DNA of 57,378 nucleotides from Nocardioidaceae bacterium (GTDB taxonomy: Bacteria > Actinomycetota > Actinomycetes > Propionibacteriales > Nocardioidaceae). The translations under genes were made by a program, and so were the position numbers. The notes beneath the pieces were generated by a model. That model did not search any database, was not told where the DNA came from, and saw only the letters and a list, made by a program, of their open reading frames with translations. The stretch is from assembly GCA_020636935.1 (NCBI GenBank), contig JACJWW010000013.1, positions 1-57,378 on the forward strand. Reading direction: 5' to 3'. The stretch's first letter is position 1. Each line of letters starts with the position of its first letter. This document shows positions 8,447 through 17,468 of the stretch, in pieces.

Positions 8447-9922
8447 TCAGATACTGGGCCAACTGTGCACGGGCTCATTGGAGTGCATCAATTTCATGTA
8501 CTCCAAGGTGATCTGACGCAGAGCTTCTGCCCGATCAATCCCTCTGGACTCCAGGGTGTGCACGCCGTCAATGAGCCATTGGGCGCCGTTCTGTCTTGAG
8601 GTGCAGCGCTGCTCCAAGATCGTCAACAAGCGGTCTGTTGCCCTCGGATCAAGCCCCCAAAGGGCCAGTCCCTCGGCAGCCATCGGGATGAGCCTGCGCA
8701 GCGCCAACTCCACCACCTCGACATCACCCAAATCCGGCCAGTAGACACGAGCATGGATGCCGTGTTTGGCACCGGAATGGAAATTCTCTGCTGCTGCGGA
8801 GAATGACATCTGCGACCAAAGGGGGCGCTCGTCTTGAGCCAGCTTGCGGACCAGCCCAAAGTAGAAGGCGGCATTGGCGAGAGTGTCGACCACCGTTGGT
8901 CCGCCGGGAAGCACGCGATTTTCAACCCTCAGGTGTGCGATGCCGTCAACCACGTCGTACACCGGACGATTCCAGCGATAGATGGTGCCATTGTGGAGCC
9001 TGAGCTCACCCAGGGTCGGGGTCTTGCCTTGCTTGAGCATTTCGTCGGGATCCTCGTCATCCGTCACTGGGAGTAACGCAGGGAAATAGCGGACGTTCTC
9101 CTCGAACAGATCGAAGATCGAAGTGATCCAGCGCTCGCCGAACCAAACTCGTGGCCTGACGCCCTGTTCCTTGAGCTCTTCACCACGGGTGTCTGTGGCT
9201 TGCTCAAAGAGCGGGATCCGGGTCTCGGCCCATAGCTCCTTGCCCAATAGGTAAGGACTGTTTGCTCCCAGCGCCAACTGGACTCCAGCGACTGCCTGGG
9301 AGGCATTCCAGTAGCTCGAAAACTCCTCTGGGCTCACTTGCACATGCAGTTGGGTGCTGGTGCACGCCGCCTCAGGCATGATCGTTTCAGACAGAGTCCG
9401 CAATCGCTCAGGCCCTGAGATGTCGATCATGATGTCCTCACCGCGGGCGGCAAGGATCTGGTCGCTGAGCAGCTTGTACCGCGGGTTCGCGCTGATGGTG
9501 GAAGGGGCGAAGTGCCCCTCCTCGAGGGTCGGCAGGATCCCAATCATCACCAGATGGGCACCCACTGTGCTTGCTGCATCTTCAGCGCTGTTGAGGCTTT
9601 CGCGCAGGTCGTGTTCGAAGCCTTGAACGCCTTGGGTGTGCAGCAGCTGAGGCGGCACATTGACTTCGAGGTTGTACTGCGCAAGCTCAGTCTGAAAGGA
9701 CGGGTCGGCAATTTGCTCGAGCACTTCGACATTTTTCAGGGCTGGGCGCCCGTCCGCATCGACGAGGTTGAACTCGATCTCCATGCCCGTCTTCGGGTCA
9801 TCGGCATCAAAGTGCGACTCACGCAGCATTCGGGCGAGTACGTCGAGACATGACCGTACTTTCTCGCGAAACCGTGTGCGATCAGCTCTGGTGAACTCCT
9901 GAGCATGGACATCCTGTCCCAT
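8447..9922 (-). CDS. Glutamate-cysteine ligase family (GCS2) carboxylate-amine ligase
   Basis: 491-residue ATP-dependent ligase of the GCS2 family. Visible hallmarks are the acidic GMEIEFNLVDADGRP motif (residues about 46-60), YNLEVNVPPQLL near 82-93, LHVQVSPEEF near 192, GANSPYLLGKELWAETRIP near 215-233 and LRVENRVLPGGPT near 329. These are metal/ATP and substrate-binding segments of gamma-glutamyl ligases. Members join glutamate to cysteine or another amine; the exact product here is not determinable. A TAGGGT box ends 6 nt before ATG 9922, suggesting a leaderless mRNA. Confidence 0.85.
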   Translation of the reverse strand: MGQDVHAQEFTRADRTRFREKVRSCLDVLARMLRESHFDADDPKTGMEIEFNLVDADGRPALKNVEVLEQIADPSFQTELAQYNLEVNVPPQLLHTQGVQGFEHDLRESLNSAEDAASTVGAHLVMIGILPTLEEGHFAPSTISANPRYKLLSDQILAARGEDIMIDISGPERLRTLSETIMPEAACTSTQLHVQVSPEEFSSYWNASQAVAGVQLALGANSPYLLGKELWAETRIPLFEQATDTRGEELKEQGVRPRVWFGERWITSIFDLFEENVRYFPALLPVTDDEDPDEMLKQGKTPTLGELRLHNGTIYRWNRPVYDVVDGIAHLRVENRVLPGGPTVVDTLANAAFYFGLVRKLAQDERPLWSQMSFSAAAENFHSGAKHGIHARVYWPDLGDVEVVELALRRLIPMAAEGLALWGLDPRATDRLLTILEQRCTSRQNGAQWLIDGVHTLESRGIDRAEALRQITLEYMKLMHSNEPVHSWPSI

Positions 9923-9928
9923 GCCAAC

Positions 9929-9934
9929 ACCCTA
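9929..9934 (-). promoter_or_regulatory. Leaderless -10 box of the GCS2-family ligase
   Basis: TAGGGT on the minus strand, followed by 6 nt and ATG 9922. A TANNNT box at this spacing places transcription initiation on the start codon. Confidence 0.45.
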
Positions 9935-9975
9935 TTGCCTAGCGGTGCCTCAGGACCGCGAAAAGGGGTTTGTCG

Positions 9976-11004
9976 TCACGATGCGGATGCGCCAGACGGA
10001 TCTGCTGGGTCGGCATTTCTGAAAACCTCGAAGATGCTGTCGTCTGACGCCTTCCAAGCATCGGGTGGGATCGCATTCATCAGGATGTCGCTGATCAGAT
10101 GTGCCATGGAGTAGTGCCGGTCGAGGTTCAGGCAGTGCTCTACTGCACACCACGCCATCGCTCCGTCACCGGCATGCCACGACGCAAAGGCCAGCAGTGC
10201 GACGGCGGACTTTCGATCATTGGCGCGCAGCTGACTGCTTCGCCGAGTCATTTGCAGCCAGAAGTCCATCCAGACCATGCTGCGCTCCTTCATCGCCATC
10301 CAGGCGATATCTCGCAACTCGATGTCAGTGATCAGATCAAGGACCTTTGCGCAATCGCGCACATCCAGGGGGCGACGGTCTTCGGCGAAGCTGCGCAGTC
10401 GATGCTGCAACCACCTGGCGTCGGCATATCTGCTCGCCTCAGTGAGCGGTTGGCTGCGGCGGCGAGACCGCAACTCAAGCTTGATCTTGCGGGCATCGGC
10501 TTGATCGTATTCCTTGAGGCTCTGAGCCAGATCTGCCCGCGATTCGCGTACGACGTGCCCGTCGAAGTGGGCCTCGAGAGTGGCGGGATGACTGGCATTG
10601 TCGAAGGGCAGTCCTCCTGGCTCCTGCTGCGCCAATTGCGGGTCGCTGACCTGGGTTGCGAAGAAGTGTCCGTCGTGCACGCGGATGGCGGTCGTCAACT
10701 TGAGACCCTCTGCCGCAATCACCTCCGCACACTTGCTGGCATGCTGCTCGGCAAGCTCCGCGTCCGCGGTGTAGTAGACCAACACCACAGCCGTACGCCC
10801 GTTGTTGATCGCCGCAGCGATGAGGTACTCCGCCAAGGTCTGTTGTTGACTCGCCGTAGGCAAAAGATCAGCACGGGCGATGAAGGATGACTTGTCATCT
10901 CGATAGGCCACCATCACCACCGATTCAACAGGTTGAAAGCCGAGCGTGAGTGGGATGGCCGCTAGGACGTCAGGGATGTCACGAATCACAGTGCGCTTTG
11001 TCAT
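9976..11004 (-). CDS. DUF4192 domain-containing protein
   Basis: 342-residue protein of the actinobacterial DUF4192 family, beginning MTKRTVIRDIPDVLAAIPLTLGF and followed by the conserved ESVVMVAYRD segment. The C-terminal third contains tetratricopeptide-like helices (LLAFASWHAGDGAMAWCAVEHCLNLDR) with the family's W-x-GDG pattern. The function of the family is unknown. The frame is open further upstream to 11286, but that part has arginine-rich antisense composition over dinB, so ATG 11004 is taken as the start. It is divergent from dinB. Confidence 0.85.
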   Translation of the reverse strand: MTKRTVIRDIPDVLAAIPLTLGFQPVESVVMVAYRDDKSSFIARADLLPTASQQQTLAEYLIAAAINNGRTAVVLVYYTADAELAEQHASKCAEVIAAEGLKLTTAIRVHDGHFFATQVSDPQLAQQEPGGLPFDNASHPATLEAHFDGHVVRESRADLAQSLKEYDQADARKIKLELRSRRRSQPLTEASRYADARWLQHRLRSFAEDRRPLDVRDCAKVLDLITDIELRDIAWMAMKERSMVWMDFWLQMTRRSSQLRANDRKSAVALLAFASWHAGDGAMAWCAVEHCLNLDRHYSMAHLISDILMNAIPPDAWKASDDSIFEVFRNADPADPSGASAS

Positions 11005-11129
11005 GGCCTCAATCTGCACAAGCCAAGAGACAGATCCCAGTGGCAAAGCAAATCTGTGGATTGCCGATCCGTGAAACGCCGTCTGTGGATGACAACCGGG
11101 CATAGCCCACGTCATGGGACGATGCGGGG

Positions 11130-12482
11130 GTGCGCGCAGAGCCTTCGATCCTGCACCTGGATCTCGATGCCTTCTTTGCGTCCGTCGAGCAGCGCGACAA
11201 ACCTTCACTTCGTGGCAAGCCAGTGATTGTCGGCGGCACAGGTGGCCGTGGCGTCGTAGCTGCTGCCAGCTATGAAGCCCGTGCATTTGGGGTTCATTCG
11301 GCGATGCCGACCGCCCAGGCTCGACGGCTTTGCCCCAATGCCGCCTTCCTTCGTGGCCGTTTCGCGGCGTACAGCCAGACCAGCAAGGTGGTCATGGACG
11401 TGCTCCGGGAGTTCACCCCAGTGGTGGAGCCATTGTCACTTGATGAGGCATATCTTGATCTGACTGCCGGTGACTTCGCGTCTTTGGACTCCCAATCGGT
11501 CAACGAGATTGGCGCAGAGCTCAAGGAGCAAGTACGCCGAGCCACCGGCGGGCTCCGAGCCTCGGTGGGTGCGGGCACTTCGAAGTTGATCGCCAAGATC
11601 GCCAGCGATCTCGACAAACCTGATGGTCTCGTCGTGGTCGCACCCGGGATGGAGCAAGAACTCTTGCGCCCGATGCCGGTGAGTGTGATCCCCGGGATAG
11701 GTCCGGCCACAACCCAACGGCTACGTCAGGTAGGCGTGCAAACAGTGGGTGACGCCGAACGACTCGATGAGAGCGAGCTGATCCAACTCCTGGGTCAATC
11801 ACACGGTGCCGGTCTCTTCCAAGTAGTGCGCGCCCAGGACGACCGTCCGGTGATCGCCGTCCGCGAAGCCAAGTCAATCAGTGTGGAGGACACCTACGAG
11901 ACCGACCACACCGACCCAGCCATCTTGGGATCTCTGCTCGACAGGCAAGCCAGGCAAGTCGCCCAGAGGCTGTCCAACGCGCACCTGTCCGGGCGCACCA
12001 TCTCATTGAAGGTCAGGCTCCACGACTTTTCCACCTTGACCCGATCTAACACCATCCCTGCACCCACAGATGACCCAGCGGTCTTGTCCAAGGTGACTCG
12101 CCAATTGCTCAGCGACATAGACACATCTGGAGGGGTGCGTCTGCTCGGACTTGGCGTCTCCAGTCTGACGGACTGGGTCCAAGAAGCACTCTTCCAGGAT
12201 CCAGTCGACGACGACTCTCTCCCTGACGCAGCCACCGTCCCTGCTGTCCGAGCGAGTCGAGCGTGGGCGCCCGGCATGGATGTCGAACATGCTGTCCATG
12301 GCCGCGGTTGGGTGTGGGGTTCGGGTCATTCGATTGTCACGGTGCGTTTCGAGACCGCCAGCACTGGGCCCGGACCGATCAGGAGCTTTGTTGTCTCCGA
12401 TGCTGACCTACACCCTGTCACGCTTGATCAGACCAGCCCAGATCCAGAGGATTTGGCAGCTGGCCCTCCATCAGGATCTTGA
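11130..12482 (+). CDS. dinB: DNA polymerase IV (Y-family)
   Basis: 450-residue translesion polymerase. The catalytic motifs LDLDAFFASVEQRD (residues 8-21) and SLDEAYLDL (about 103-111), the PMPTAQARRLCP fingers segment, the HhH motif IPGIGPATTQRLRQVGVQTVG and the little-finger domain are all present. Y-family enzymes copy past damaged bases with low fidelity. The last 40 residues extend beyond the little finger. The start is GTG 11130; the end overlaps the convergent sulfotransferase gene by 12 nt. Confidence 0.95.
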   Translation: MRAEPSILHLDLDAFFASVEQRDKPSLRGKPVIVGGTGGRGVVAAASYEARAFGVHSAMPTAQARRLCPNAAFLRGRFAAYSQTSKVVMDVLREFTPVVEPLSLDEAYLDLTAGDFASLDSQSVNEIGAELKEQVRRATGGLRASVGAGTSKLIAKIASDLDKPDGLVVVAPGMEQELLRPMPVSVIPGIGPATTQRLRQVGVQTVGDAERLDESELIQLLGQSHGAGLFQVVRAQDDRPVIAVREAKSISVEDTYETDHTDPAILGSLLDRQARQVAQRLSNAHLSGRTISLKVRLHDFSTLTRSNTIPAPTDDPAVLSKVTRQLLSDIDTSGGVRLLGLGVSSLTDWVQEALFQDPVDDDSLPDAATVPAVRASRAWAPGMDVEHAVHGRGWVWGSGHSIVTVRFETASTGPGPIRSFVVSDADLHPVTLDQTSPDPEDLAAGPPSGS

Positions 12483-13460
12483 GGCTTCGCGGTACTGAGC
12501 CACCACGCGTCGGACTGCGTCAACCTGATCGTCGGTGACCGCAGTTGGATCAACTCCCGAGACCGACCGTGGACGCAACTCGGCCAGATCGCCAACCACG
12601 CGCATGCCTTGTTGGGCCAATGCTTCGAGGCGCCCCGAGAGGAAGTCATATTTCTCGATCAACCAAGGCTCCACCTCAAACCCAATCGGCTGATCATGCT
12701 CGCGATAGGTCGAGAGCACCTCACGCACCAGATTGCTCTTGATCTCCACGTTGTATTCATCCCAGGGCATGTCCAGTGTCGAGGCATTCAACTCCAGGAG
12801 ATAGGTGGCTGCCGCTGCCCCCAATGACGGATTGTTGAAGTCCCCAGGCAGCCAATCGGCCCCCTCAATGCCGCACACCCCAGCGAATCGCTCCCACAAG
12901 GTCTCTGTGCCGCCCGATTGAGGGACCGTGACCAGGGTCAGCTCCGGCACATACTCAGACCAGCGCTGCAAGATCGTCCCGGTAGCATGCTGACGCCAAA
13001 AATGCTTGCCCGCATCACCCACACGATCGCGCACTCCAGCGACGTACTCCGGCCAGGAGTAGGTGTAGCGATTCTTCAGGCTCTCCTGCCACATGGCCGG
13101 CACATTGCGCCCCAGATCTCTCACTGTCGCCACCACGCTGATGGGGGTACCGCGAAAATCGTCTACCAATCTCTCAATATTGGGTCGCACCACGGCAGCC
13201 AACAACTCCAACGAGATGATTGTCAGCCCCTGGTGATCGTCGATCCGCGCTCGCAGCTCTGACCAGGCCCCAGGTGTAGGTCTCATTGACCGTGTGAAGC
13301 CAAAAAACTCACCCAACCCGTGCACTTGATCCTGCCAGCCGGGGCCCGGAAACAAGATCCCTTGCTCTTGGAGACTCTGCCGGTTGGCGTCCAACCTCCC
13401 TTGCAGGAAGGTCGTCCCTGACTTCATCAAACCGATGTGCAGGATCACGCGTGAGGCCAT
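12471..13460 (-). CDS. Sulfotransferase family protein
   Basis: 329-residue cytoplasmic P-loop enzyme expected to transfer sulfate from PAPS. The 5'-phosphosulfate loop is HIGLMKSGTTFLQ with Lys13-Ser14-Gly15-Thr16-Thr17; the 3'-phosphate site is probably VVATVRDLGRNVPAMWQES near residues 107-123. Acceptor unknown: related proteins sulfate glycolipids or carbohydrates. It starts 9 nt after the pxpC stop and so is likely co-transcribed with pxpABC, although no pathway link is known. Confidence 0.82.
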   Translation of the reverse strand: MASRVILHIGLMKSGTTFLQGRLDANRQSLQEQGILFPGPGWQDQVHGLGEFFGFTRSMRPTPGAWSELRARIDDHQGLTIISLELLAAVVRPNIERLVDDFRGTPISVVATVRDLGRNVPAMWQESLKNRYTYSWPEYVAGVRDRVGDAGKHFWRQHATGTILQRWSEYVPELTLVTVPQSGGTETLWERFAGVCGIEGADWLPGDFNNPSLGAAAATYLLELNASTLDMPWDEYNVEIKSNLVREVLSTYREHDQPIGFEVEPWLIEKYDFLSGRLEALAQQGMRVVGDLAELRPRSVSGVDPTAVTDDQVDAVRRVVAQYREASRS

Positions 13461-13469
13461 GCATCCACC

Positions 13470-14327
13470 CTAGGGGCCCAGGACCACCCGGAACTCAATC
13501 GGGTCTCCGGGTTTGGCCTGAGCACAATTGAACAGATCATCTGGATGCACCACGCCAATCACGGGATATCCACCTGTAGTCGGATGGTCATTCAAGAAGA
13601 TCACCGGCTGACCATCGGGTGGCACCTGAATTGCCCCCAAGACCATGGGTTCGGGAGCCAACTCGCCTGGCCTGCGTCGTACCAACTCGGGGCCTTGCAG
13701 CCGCAGGCCAATCCGATTGCTCGCGGCAGAGACGAGGTATTTGGCGCCGTCCAACAACTCCAAAGTGGCATCAGCGAACCAATCGTCACGTGGTCCCAAC
13801 AGCACTCGAATACCGGGCCCAGGATTGCGCTGAGCGATTGCGGTGTCTGCAAACCGAGGCTCACCTGGGTCCAAACCGATCCGGAGCCTGTCTCCACACC
13901 CCAAGGGACGGCCACCCAGTCCAGACAACAGGTCGGTGGAGCGCGAGCCCATGACAACGGGCGCATCGATGCCACCGGAGACCGCCAAGTAGGACCTTGC
14001 CTGGGCGCTTGGTCCGAGTCGCAACGCTGACCCCGAGGGCACATGGACTGGTCGCAGCATTGCTGCCTGACGCTCCCCCACCCACAACTCACACCGGGCA
14101 CCAGTCACGGCAACGACCACAGAATGGGCAAAGGTCACTGTGACACCCAACAGCGTGGTCTCCAAGGTCGCTGCCGACTCAGGATTGCCAACCAACCTGT
14201 TTGCCAAGCGATGCGCGTCAGGGTCGACGGCACCCGAGCCACTCACACCAAGGTGCGCAAGCCCGGGTCGCCCCAGGTCCTGCACCGTGGTCAGAAACCC
14301 CGGGTCAAGCACGGTCATGGTGTTCAT
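13470..14327 (-). CDS. pxpC: 5-oxoprolinase subunit C (biotin-dependent carboxyltransferase-like)
   Basis: 285-residue KipA/PxpC-type subunit. Diagnostic motifs are PGFLTTVQDLGRPG (residues 8-21), GVSGSGAVDPDAHRLANRLVGN, SGGIDAPVVMGSRSTDL and the near-terminal FLNDHPTTGGYPVIG. PxpABC cleaves 5-oxo-L-proline to glutamate with ATP, clearing a damage product of glutamine and glutathione-like metabolism. The ATG overlaps the pxpB stop by 4 nt. Confidence 0.93.
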   Translation of the reverse strand: MNTMTVLDPGFLTTVQDLGRPGLAHLGVSGSGAVDPDAHRLANRLVGNPESAATLETTLLGVTVTFAHSVVVAVTGARCELWVGERQAAMLRPVHVPSGSALRLGPSAQARSYLAVSGGIDAPVVMGSRSTDLLSGLGGRPLGCGDRLRIGLDPGEPRFADTAIAQRNPGPGIRVLLGPRDDWFADATLELLDGAKYLVSAASNRIGLRLQGPELVRRRPGELAPEPMVLGAIQVPPDGQPVIFLNDHPTTGGYPVIGVVHPDDLFNCAQAKPGDPIEFRVVLGP

Positions 14328-14935
14328 GGCACGAATCTCACTCTGCAGCCCGGACGCAACAGAGCCGGATCACCCGAGCCTTCCTGCCACACCGGTATGT
14401 CCACTGACCCGATAAGTTGCCAACCCCCTGGAGATGCCCTCGGATAGACGCCGGTATATCCAGCAGCGAGTCCTACGGATCTTGCGGGTACGGCGCTGCG
14501 TGGCCGAGTCAGGCGTGGCACTTCATATCCCTCGGGCAAGCCTGAGCAATAGGCAAACCCAGGGGCAAACCCACAGAAGTCGACCGAATATTCCAAGGAT
14601 GAGTGAAAGCTGGCGGCTTCTTGGGCAGTGCAATCCCAAAGCCGCGCCACAGACTCAATGTCGGGGCCGTCATAGCGAATCGGCAACTCGATCAACTCCG
14701 GTTGCTGCTGCTCACCAGCGCCTGCTCCCCAGTGCTCAAGGTCACCCAGCACTCGATCAACCTCAACTCCACTCAGCAACAATGTGCGGGCTGCCGGGAT
14801 GATCTCGATTGCCTCAAGGAGGCCCTCGTCGCGTCGTGATCGAGCACTTCTGAAGGCCTCAACCACCTCTCCCCCGGAGCCAAACTCCAATAGGAGCGAG
14901 TCAAGACCGACCTTCAGTGTTCGCAGTGGTTCCAT
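14324..14935 (-). CDS. pxpB: 5-oxoprolinase subunit B
   Basis: 203-residue KipI/PxpB-type subunit. Recognisable are the N-terminal LKVGLDSLLLEFG strand, IPIRYDG-type segment (LPIRYDGPDIESVARLWDC), the FCGFAPGFAYCSGLPEGYEVPRL signature near residues 120-142 and RSVGLAAGYTGVYPRASPGGW, which ends in the family's P-GGWQLIG block. It partners with PxpC in the ATP-dependent 5-oxoprolinase. It is the middle gene of a three-gene operon: 20 nt after pxpA and overlapping pxpC by 4 nt. Confidence 0.93.
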   Translation of the reverse strand: MEPLRTLKVGLDSLLLEFGSGGEVVEAFRSARSRRDEGLLEAIEIIPAARTLLLSGVEVDRVLGDLEHWGAGAGEQQQPELIELPIRYDGPDIESVARLWDCTAQEAASFHSSLEYSVDFCGFAPGFAYCSGLPEGYEVPRLTRPRSAVPARSVGLAAGYTGVYPRASPGGWQLIGSVDIPVWQEGSGDPALLRPGCRVRFVP

Positions 14936-14955
14936 CTATCTGAACCCTCCACAAA

Positions 14956-15648
14956 TCATCTCCAGCTCATCAATTCGAAACCCGCTTCTTCCAATGCAGC
15001 ACGCACGGCCCGAGCAGCATCCACGGCGTACGGCGAATCGCCGTGCACACACACCGACCCCACCTGCCCACTTCGAGCCAGACTCACCGCGTTGTCTGCG
15101 ATGGACATCACGTCACTCACCAGATCTCCCGGCTCGCCTCTTGGGATCAGCGTGCCCTGTCGGGTGTAGCCACGATCGGGGAAGCCCTCGCTGCAGATAG
15201 CGCGCTCGCTTGCGCGAGCTTGTTCCAAGATGACTGAGCCAGGCAGCCCCATGACCGGAAGCCCCGCGCTCCCAGTCAGCACTGCTGCTGCTTGCCGGCC
15301 ATCGCTGACAACTCTGTTGTAGAGAGCTCCGTGCGGTTTCACATAGGCCACCACGGTGCCTGCTTGACGGGCCACTTCGGTCAGGAGCCCAACTTGTTGT
15401 CCCACCCAATCTGTGAGCACCCGGAAGTCAACATCCATCTGTCGTCGCCCGAATCCTTCCCGGTCAAGATAGGAGACTTGAGCCCCAACCACGACTCCTC
15501 GCGAAGCCGCCTGCTCACACACCCTGCGCATGGTCTCCAGGTCACCGGCATGGAATCCGCAGGCGACATTGGCACTGGTGATCAGCTCAAGCAGGCCAGC
15601 GTCATCGGTGATTCCTTCGCCCAAGTCAGCATTGAGATCAATCAGCAT
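14956..15648 (-). CDS. pxpA: 5-oxoprolinase subunit A (LamB/YcsF family)
   Basis: 230-residue protein opening with DLNADLGEGITDD and continuing TSANVACGFHAGDLETMR and VGAQVSYLDREGFGRRQM, the conserved metal-binding and active-site blocks of the family. VKPHGALYNRV (near 105-115) and CVHGDSPYAVDAARAVR complete the signature. ATG 15648 is chosen over an upstream in-frame start (15690) because GGAGGAGG lies 5 nt before it and the family normally starts at this point. It is the first gene of pxpABC. Confidence 0.93.
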   Translation of the reverse strand: MLIDLNADLGEGITDDAGLLELITSANVACGFHAGDLETMRRVCEQAASRGVVVGAQVSYLDREGFGRRQMDVDFRVLTDWVGQQVGLLTEVARQAGTVVAYVKPHGALYNRVVSDGRQAAAVLTGSAGLPVMGLPGSVILEQARASERAICSEGFPDRGYTRQGTLIPRGEPGDLVSDVMSIADNAVSLARSGQVGSVCVHGDSPYAVDAARAVRAALEEAGFELMSWR

Positions 15649-15882
15649 TCGCGCCTCCTCCATCACCTGTGGTTTGAGCCTGGGTTCCATCCATTATTGA
15701 GAAGAATCTGAGAATGGCGAACTTTCGCAACTAAACATCGGGCCAACTCGTCATACCAGTGAGGTCAAAGACAAGGGCCACGACTCAGATCAAGGGAATC
15801 TTGGATCAGGGAAGTGCGTTTCAACATTGATGGCCTTGGGAATGCAAGATCCAGAGCCGATGTGAAAGGAACGGTGATCAGC

Positions 15883-16830
15883 ATGGCTGATGTCCGCGTG
15901 GAGCGAGAGATCGAAGGTCGTGACAGCGTCGGTCTCTATCTTGACGAAATTGCCCGCACTCCTTTGCTGGATGCTTCCACTGAAGTCGAGTTGGCCAAGG
16001 CCATCGAGGCTGGACTCCTGGCCAAGCAGTTGCTCGATGAGGGCCGGATTGGTCGTCGCAAGGGCGGCGCCCCAGGCTCGGCAAACGAAGAGGAACTGCT
16101 CTGGCTGGTCGAGGAAGGAGAGCGTGCGACGCAACGCTTCATCCAAGCCAACTTGCGGCTGGTTGTCTCGATCGCGCGCAAATATGGTCGTTCGCAAATG
16201 CCGATGCTCGACCTGATCCAAGAAGGCAACACCGGCTTGATCCGGGCAGTTGAGAAGTTCGACTACGCCAAGGGATACAAGTTCTCCACCTACGCCACTT
16301 GGTGGGTCCGACAGGCGATCACCAGGGGCATCGCACAGCAAGCCCGCGTCGTCCGCCTACCTGTTCACGTGGTCGAAGAGCTCAATCAAGTCGGGTCCGC
16401 GAGGCGCGAGCTGGAGCGCACTCTGGGCCGCACTCCAGAGCCAGAAGAGATCGCTGCTCAGCTCGACATGGACATCGAGAGGGTGCTTGACCTGATGTCT
16501 TGGGGGCGCGATCACGTTTCTCTCGACAGCCCACTTGAGGTTGATGGCGACACTTCACTAGGCGACCTGATCGCCCAGGAGAGCACGCCTGGCCCTGACC
16601 TTGAGGTGCTTGACGAAGAGTCGAGGGCACTCATCAATGAACTGGTGAGCCACCTCGATGACCGATCGGCTGACATCGTCAGGTGTCGTTATGGTCTCGT
16701 CGACGGACGCCAGCACAAGTTGGCCGACATCGGCACGAAGCACGGGATCTCTGCTGAGCGGGTCCGCCAACTGGAGCGCGAGGCCATCTCCAAGCTTCGT
16801 GCCCTCGCAGACCCCGAGCTAGCTGCTTAA
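15883..16830 (+). CDS. Group 2 sigma-70 factor (SigB/HrdA-like)
   Basis: 315-residue sigma factor with region 1.2 (DSVGLYLDEIARTPLLDAST), region 2 (DLIQEGNTGLIRAVEKFDY, WWVRQAITRGIAQQARVVR), region 3 and a region 4 helix-turn-helix (LADIGTKHGISAERVRQLER). It lacks the long Lys/Ala-rich N-terminus of the principal factor in this window, indicating an alternative factor for stress or stationary phase. ATG 15883 follows AAGGA by 12 nt; an in-frame GTG at 15874 lies 3 nt behind the same site and is a less good alternative, and the frame is open back to 15814. It converges on coaE. Confidence 0.93.
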   Translation: MADVRVEREIEGRDSVGLYLDEIARTPLLDASTEVELAKAIEAGLLAKQLLDEGRIGRRKGGAPGSANEEELLWLVEEGERATQRFIQANLRLVVSIARKYGRSQMPMLDLIQEGNTGLIRAVEKFDYAKGYKFSTYATWWVRQAITRGIAQQARVVRLPVHVVEELNQVGSARRELERTLGRTPEPEEIAAQLDMDIERVLDLMSWGRDHVSLDSPLEVDGDTSLGDLIAQESTPGPDLEVLDEESRALINELVSHLDDRSADIVRCRYGLVDGRQHKLADIGTKHGISAERVRQLEREAISKLRALADPELAA

Positions 16831-16846
16831 GACCGATCGCTACCCC

Positions 16847-17443
16847 TCAACTTGCGGCCAACCGCCGCAACTCATCGAAGACCTCCGTGACACGCTCACG
16901 GAGGTCTTCGAGCGTCCCGGTGTTGTCAATGACATGAGTAGCTATGGCGAGGCGATCCTGCCTCGTGGCCTGAGCCGCCATCCGGGCACGAGCATCGGCC
17001 TCGCTCCAGCCCCGGTCGTGGATCATCCGCTCCAATTGGTCGTCTTCATCAGCGTCAACTACTAGCACCGCGTCGAAAGTGTCGGCTCGTCCACTCTCGG
17101 CCAACAGCGGAATGTCATGTACGACGATGTCCGTCGAAGAAGCCTGAGCCTCCAACTCCAAGATCCGCTCGAAGACCAGAGGATGGACGATCGCTTCGAG
17201 GGCCGCGCGCCGTTCAGGATTGGCAAAGACAATCTGTCCTAGGGAGGGCCGATCTAATTGCCCATCTGGACCAACTAGATCCTCGCCAAATTCAGCAACT
17301 ACCTTGGCGAATCCCGGTTGGCCAACTTGCACAACCTCGCGAGCCAATTGGTCTGCGTCAATGATCACAGCACCAAGCTCACGCAGGATTTGCGAAACCG
17401 TGCTCTTTCCTGAGGCAATTCCACCGGTGAGTCCCACACGCAT
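16847..17443 (-). CDS. coaE: Dephospho-CoA kinase
   Basis: 198-residue P-loop kinase that phosphorylates dephospho-CoA in the last step of coenzyme A synthesis. The Walker A motif is GLTGGIASGKSTVS (residues 4-17); IDADQLAREVV and VVHDIPLLAESGR are the substrate and lid motifs. ATG 17443 lies 6 nt behind a TAGCCT box, suggesting leaderless expression. The 3' end of the coding sequence contains a perfect 15-bp hairpin (16876-16910). Single-domain form, without the C-terminal UPF0157 domain of mycobacterial CoaE. Confidence 0.95.
   Translation of the reverse strand: MRVGLTGGIASGKSTVSQILRELGAVIIDADQLAREVVQVGQPGFAKVVAEFGEDLVGPDGQLDRPSLGQIVFANPERRAALEAIVHPLVFERILELEAQASSTDIVVHDIPLLAESGRADTFDAVLVVDADEDDQLERMIHDRGWSEADARARMAAQATRQDRLAIATHVIDNTGTLEDLRERVTEVFDELRRLAAS
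16876..16910 (+). terminator. Perfect hairpin inside coaE, candidate terminator for the convergent sigma gene
   Basis: CGAAGACCTCCGTGA (16876-16890) and its exact reverse complement (16896-16910) flank a 5-nt loop. It lies 46 nt after the sigma-factor stop on the plus strand but within codons for the CoaE C-terminal segment (EDLRERVTEVFDE). There is no U-tract. It could end plus-strand transcripts, although being symmetrical it would also form in coaE mRNA. Confidence 0.5.
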
Positions 17444-17449
17444 GGACTC

Positions 17450-17455
17450 AGGCTA
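17450..17455 (-). promoter_or_regulatory. Leaderless -10 box of coaE
   Basis: TAGCCT on the minus strand, then 6 nt, then ATG 17443. Confidence 0.45.
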
Positions 17456-17468
17456 CTGATCGCATCAT

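Noticed and set aside
11005..11286. Upstream in-frame extension of the DUF4192 gene
   Set aside because: Arg/His-rich composition over the start of dinB; the family begins at ATG 11004.
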